A DNA stretch of 64,000 nt from Clostridiales bacterium (GTDB lineage Bacteria > Bacillota > Clostridia > Christensenellales > Pumilibacteraceae), in assembly GCA_029055565.1 (NCBI GenBank), contig JAIDCZ010000007.1, positions 29,734 to 93,733 on the forward strand, in the 5' to 3' direction. Below the pieces are notes generated by a model that saw only the letters and a list, made by a program, of their open reading frames with translations, had not been told where the DNA came from and searched no databases. The stretch's first letter is position 1. Every line of letters begins with the position of its first letter. Positions 61,261-64,000 of this stretch are shown in pieces. Both the position numbers and the translations under genes were made by a program.

Positions 61261-61725
61261 CTAATTTATAGGCGTTTGAGGATCGAATTTTTCTATCTGC
61301 ACGCCGGACTCAGCCAAAAGCTCCAGCGAAAAGTCGTCTGGATAACCATACTGATACACCACGCGCTTTATGCCGCTGTTTATAATCATTTTAGTGCAAA
61401 TTGCGCAAGGCTGATGCGTGCAGTACAGCGTTGCACCGTCTATACATATACCCATCTTTGCCGCTTGAATGATTGCGTTCTGTTCGGCATGTGTTGCGTA
61501 GCACAACTCGTGACGCGTACCGGAAGGTATGTCGAGCTTGCGCCGCAAGCACTCACCTCTTTCCTTACAGCTTTTTATGCCGGCGCTTGCACCGTTGTAA
61601 CCGGTAGTCATTATGCGCTTGTTCTTTGCTATAACCGCGCCGATCTGTCTGTTATCTTGAAAACAACTCGACCACGTTGCTACCATGTGCGCTATCTCCA
61701 TAAAACGCGCATCCCACTTATCCAT
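61261..61725 (-). CDS. Deoxycytidylate deaminase (dCMP/ComEB family)
   Basis: About 154 residues from ATG 61725, with AAGGA about 9 bases upstream. The zinc site is THAEQNAI and PCAICTKMIINSGI; a preceding loop CKERGECLRRK is typical of dCMP deaminases and their second zinc. It converts dCMP to dUMP for thymidylate synthesis. ComEB is the B. subtilis homologue. Confidence 0.93.
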   Translation of the reverse strand: MDKWDARFMEIAHMVATWSSCFQDNRQIGAVIAKNKRIMTTGYNGASAGIKSCKERGECLRRKLDIPSGTRHELCYATHAEQNAIIQAAKMGICIDGATLYCTHQPCAICTKMIINSGIKRVVYQYGYPDDFSLELLAESGVQIEKFDPQTPIN

Positions 61726-61755
61726 CGTTAAAATTCCTTTTTCGTGATATTTAAT

Positions 61756-61784
61756 ATTGTAGCACAAAAATCATATGTTTGCAA
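61756..61784 (-). promoter_or_regulatory. Sigma-A-type promoter of the dCMP deaminase gene
   Basis: -35 TTGCAA at 61784-61779, 17-base spacer, -10 TACAAT at 61761-61756 with extended TGC. Confidence 0.68.
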
Positions 61785-61817
61785 TAAGTTTTATATCTTT
61801 GCACAATCGTTTTTGCG

Positions 61818-63470
61818 CTATATTTCCAGTCTGGCGTAATACGTGCCTATTTTGCGGTACAGCGCTATATCGACGATTGCAAACGCCGCAAGCACGGCGT
61901 ACAGCAACGACCAGCACACGGCGTTGACAACAGCAAACGCCACGTCGCAAGCGGGCAAAATAACGACTATTATCATGATTACCAAGCCGCATCCCATCAT
62001 TATAAACTGTCCGCCGAGCACGTGCATGTTGTGCTTAATCGCTTGTATGGGATCGGTCCATTTAAGCTTGGGCGCGACCAAGTCCCACAGCGTGCCGAAT
62101 ATGACGAACACGACCGAGATAGGCACCAGCGCAAAAATCGACAGTAGCATATAACTGACCGAAAAATTCATTGCGTTGACTATTACGACCGCCGCAACCG
62201 CGACCGGCACGGCGGGCAAAAGCCACGCTATAAGCTTAGCCTTGACTATCGTCTTGATGTTAACCGGCAATACCTTGAGCGTAGCCATTGCGCTTCCCTC
62301 TCTCGAAAACGTAGTGCTTGCGCCGTTGCCAAGCGTTGCAAGCATTACGCTAAGCATGCAAAACGGAGTCAGCCCGACGAACCGCGTATCGAACAACTGC
62401 ATGTCTTGACTCATGTCGGACGGATTGTGCGCCATTATCCCCAAAATTACGGCCATCAGTATAGGCAGTAGCATAACGGCGTAACACTGAAACGCTATTT
62501 GAGTAGTGCGCAACGAGCTTATATACTCGCGCTTAATTAGCGCGCGCAAGCTCGTAGTCGTTTTGAACTCGCCCTTTTTCGCTTTGGAGTTGTCCGTTTG
62601 ATTATTGGCCTTGACTGATTGCGAATACATAAACTTTGCGAGTAGCCAAATAATAACGAGCAGTGCCGACGACGTTGCAACGAATATAACTACACCAACC
62701 GCCGTAGATGCGCCGAATCCAAGTCCGTACATAGGCATGCCGCAAGCGGCGCGCGAAAGCACCGCATACGGATACAGCGCATACTGTATGCCCTCTATCG
62801 CATTTAGCACGCGCGCCATAGATTCCGGAGTTATCGATCCGGACGAGGTTAAATATATAAAGTAAATATACAGCGAGAACGCCGCGCCGAAAAGCACCAA
62901 AAAGAATACGAGCGATATAACGTTTCGGTTTTTCAGCTTGCTTGCAATCAGCATAACCGGCACGGCAAATATTGCCGCAACTACGAGCGGAAGTATCGGC
63001 ACCATCAACAGCGTAGCTATTGATATTACGTAAAACCACGCCCACATTTTTGCCACTATGCCGAATGCAATCAAAATAGGCAAAGCAGTCGCTACGACTA
63101 TAGCGGTTTCAGACAAGTACACGTACGAAAGCTTAGCGGCAAAAACCGTAGACGGCTTTACCGGCAGCATTGAATAGAAGTCGGTGTCCTTGGATAGATA
63201 AAGCACTATAACCAAATGCACTATACCGAAAAACAGCACTATTATAGCAGCAGTCATAAGCACGAAAAAGTAGAATAACTGCGCCATAGTCGGAAAGTAC
63301 TCAAACAATCCGCCAAGCAGTACCACTACGCTTATCATAGTAGCCATAAGCACGACGTAAACGAATCCGATAAGAAAGGCAAGCGCCAGTTTTTTGCGCT
63401 TAGACTTTCCCTCGTCAAACCGTAGCTTGTTCCTAAACAAGCCCTTTAAAATAGTTAAGTAATTATTCAT
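61818..63470 (-). CDS. ABC-2-type transporter permease (ABC exporter)
   Basis: 550 residues from ATG 63470; the frame stays open slightly upstream into the ATPase gene. About twelve hydrophobic segments in two halves, joined by a basic cytoplasmic loop (about 290-310) followed by ALIKREYISSLRTTQIAFQCYAVMLLPI and FSREGSAMATLKVLPVNIKTIVKAKL, a pattern seen in ABC-2 exporter permeases of Clostridia. The substrate is unknown. Its start overlaps the end of the ATPase gene by 8 bases, so the two were one operon. Confidence 0.85.
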   Translation of the reverse strand: MNNYLTILKGLFRNKLRFDEGKSKRKKLALAFLIGFVYVVLMATMISVVVLLGGLFEYFPTMAQLFYFFVLMTAAIIVLFFGIVHLVIVLYLSKDTDFYSMLPVKPSTVFAAKLSYVYLSETAIVVATALPILIAFGIVAKMWAWFYVISIATLLMVPILPLVVAAIFAVPVMLIASKLKNRNVISLVFFLVLFGAAFSLYIYFIYLTSSGSITPESMARVLNAIEGIQYALYPYAVLSRAACGMPMYGLGFGASTAVGVVIFVATSSALLVIIWLLAKFMYSQSVKANNQTDNSKAKKGEFKTTTSLRALIKREYISSLRTTQIAFQCYAVMLLPILMAVILGIMAHNPSDMSQDMQLFDTRFVGLTPFCMLSVMLATLGNGASTTFSREGSAMATLKVLPVNIKTIVKAKLIAWLLPAVPVAVAAVVIVNAMNFSVSYMLLSIFALVPISVVFVIFGTLWDLVAPKLKWTDPIQAIKHNMHVLGGQFIMMGCGLVIMIIVVILPACDVAFAVVNAVCWSLLYAVLAAFAIVDIALYRKIGTYYARLEI

Positions 63471-64000
63471 GGCTACTGTCACCGGCTACGGAAAGGAAAA
63501 TATCCTCTAAGCTTTCGTCGCCCTTGGCACGTTTAATTTCGTCCATATCACCACAAAGCATTAGCTTGCCTTGCCTATTATTGCAACACGGTCGCAAAGC
63601 TTTTCGGCCACCTCCAAAACATGCGTGGAAAAGAACACCGTTTTGCCTTCGGATTTATACTGCTTCATAAGCTCCTTAAGCGCAAACGCCGACGGCGGGT
63701 CGAGTCCCATCATAGGCTCGTCCAAAATCCACAGCTCGGGGCTGTGAATGAGCGAGCCGATAATAGCTATCTTTTGTTTCATGCCGTGCGAATATCCGCT
63801 TATGCGCTTGTCAAACGCGTCCTCTAATGAAAACCGCTTCAGCAAATCGGCAGTAACGCGTTCCCTATCCGCCTTGTTCACGCCGTAAATATCGCCCAAA
63901 AAATCTATATATTCCCTACCGGTATACTTGTAGAATATAATCGGCTAGTCGGGCACGAACCCGTAATGCCGCTTAGATTCTATGTCGTCGCGAGTTATAT
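63463..64000 (-). pseudogene. ABC transporter ATP-binding protein, broken by an in-frame TAG and a frameshift; truncated at the window edge
   Basis: From the window edge the frame reads DDIESKRHYGFVPD, then TAG (63947-63945), then PIIFYKYTGREYIDFLGDIYGV in the same frame. The signature SGYSHGMKQK, Walker B LWILDEPMMGLDP and switch FFSTHVLE are intact. After DRVAIIG the frame runs to a stop at 63561, while the expected end (GKLMLCGDMDEIKRA...SLEDIFLS) continues one frame over to a TAA at 63465-63463. One missing base near 63570-63576 explains it. Walker A lies outside the window. TAG is a normal stop elsewhere in this window, so readthrough is unlikely. Either a decaying gene or sequence errors near an edge. 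Confidence 0.8.

Noticed and set aside
63945..63947. TAG as a sense (recoded) codon in the ABC ATPase
   Set aside because: TAG is used as an ordinary stop in this window (for example relA, the response regulator, the kinase and GtrA), and the same gene has a separate frameshift, so decay or error is simpler.

Overview
The window is a gene-dense bacterial chromosome segment from an endospore-forming, low-to-moderate-GC Firmicute, most likely an uncultured member of the Clostridia. The evidence is a complete spoIIAA-spoIIAB-sigF operon, a minimal spoVAC-spoVAD-spoVAE set with yunB, a phenylalanine T-box, CIRCE/HrcA and CtsR/McsA/McsB/ClpC heat-shock circuits, RNase Y, HrcA-GrpE-DnaK-DnaJ, long-form HPF, and a B. 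subtilis-like mutS-mutL-miaA order. I saw no rRNA or tRNA genes, CRISPR array, insertion sequence or prophage.

Layout. From 0 to 16.9 kb, plus strand: 3' end of relA/spoT, an MBL hydrolase, hemZ, miaB-mutS-mutL-miaA, a PLP enzyme of the YnbB family, a HIT protein, two tandem proteins that look like free-standing Spo0A C-terminal DNA-binding domains, a PhoP/PhoR-like pair, a membrane protein, and a cysteine desulfurase with thiI. From 16.9 to 23.1 kb, minus strand: a class A penicillin-binding protein and a pta-prmA-rsmE-mtaB operon. From 23.2 to 24.9 kb, plus strand: tmcAL and an unknown gene. From 24.9 to 33.0 kb, minus strand: a T-box-controlled pheS-pheT-U32 peptidase-mutS2 operon in which mutS2 is frameshifted. 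From 33.0 to 37.4 kb, minus strand: sporulation genes. From 37.5 to 50.2 kb, minus strand: a GNAT, rny, comF-ackA, hrcA-grpE-dnaK-dnaJ, a zincin-like membrane protein and lepA-hemW. From 50.5 to 52.7 kb, plus strand: GDPD, GtrA and two unknown genes. From 52.7 to 64 kb, minus strand: an unknown gene with an HPr-like protein, pgi, hpf, ctsR-mcsA-mcsB-clpC, a zinc-ribbon membrane protein, dCMP deaminase and an ABC exporter whose ATPase gene is broken.

How it fits together. Much of the window serves tRNA and rRNA modification (MiaA, MiaB, MtaB, ThiI with its sulfur donor, TmcAL, RsmE, PrmA), translation quality (PheST, LepA, HPF), mismatch repair (MutS, MutL), protein quality control and sporulation. 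Pta and AckA together make the acetate pathway, although they lie about 18 kb apart.

Regulation. I could place 15 sigma-A-type promoters by eye; 13 have an extended TGn -10 element. I also placed a T-box, a CIRCE, a CtsR operator and about ten intrinsic terminators. The most interesting items are the tandem Spo0A-C-like orphans, a strong terminator just upstream of spoIIAA, an HPr paralogue lacking the catalytic His, a candidate leaderless gene, and two independently broken genes. All functional calls come from reading motifs; no database search was run.
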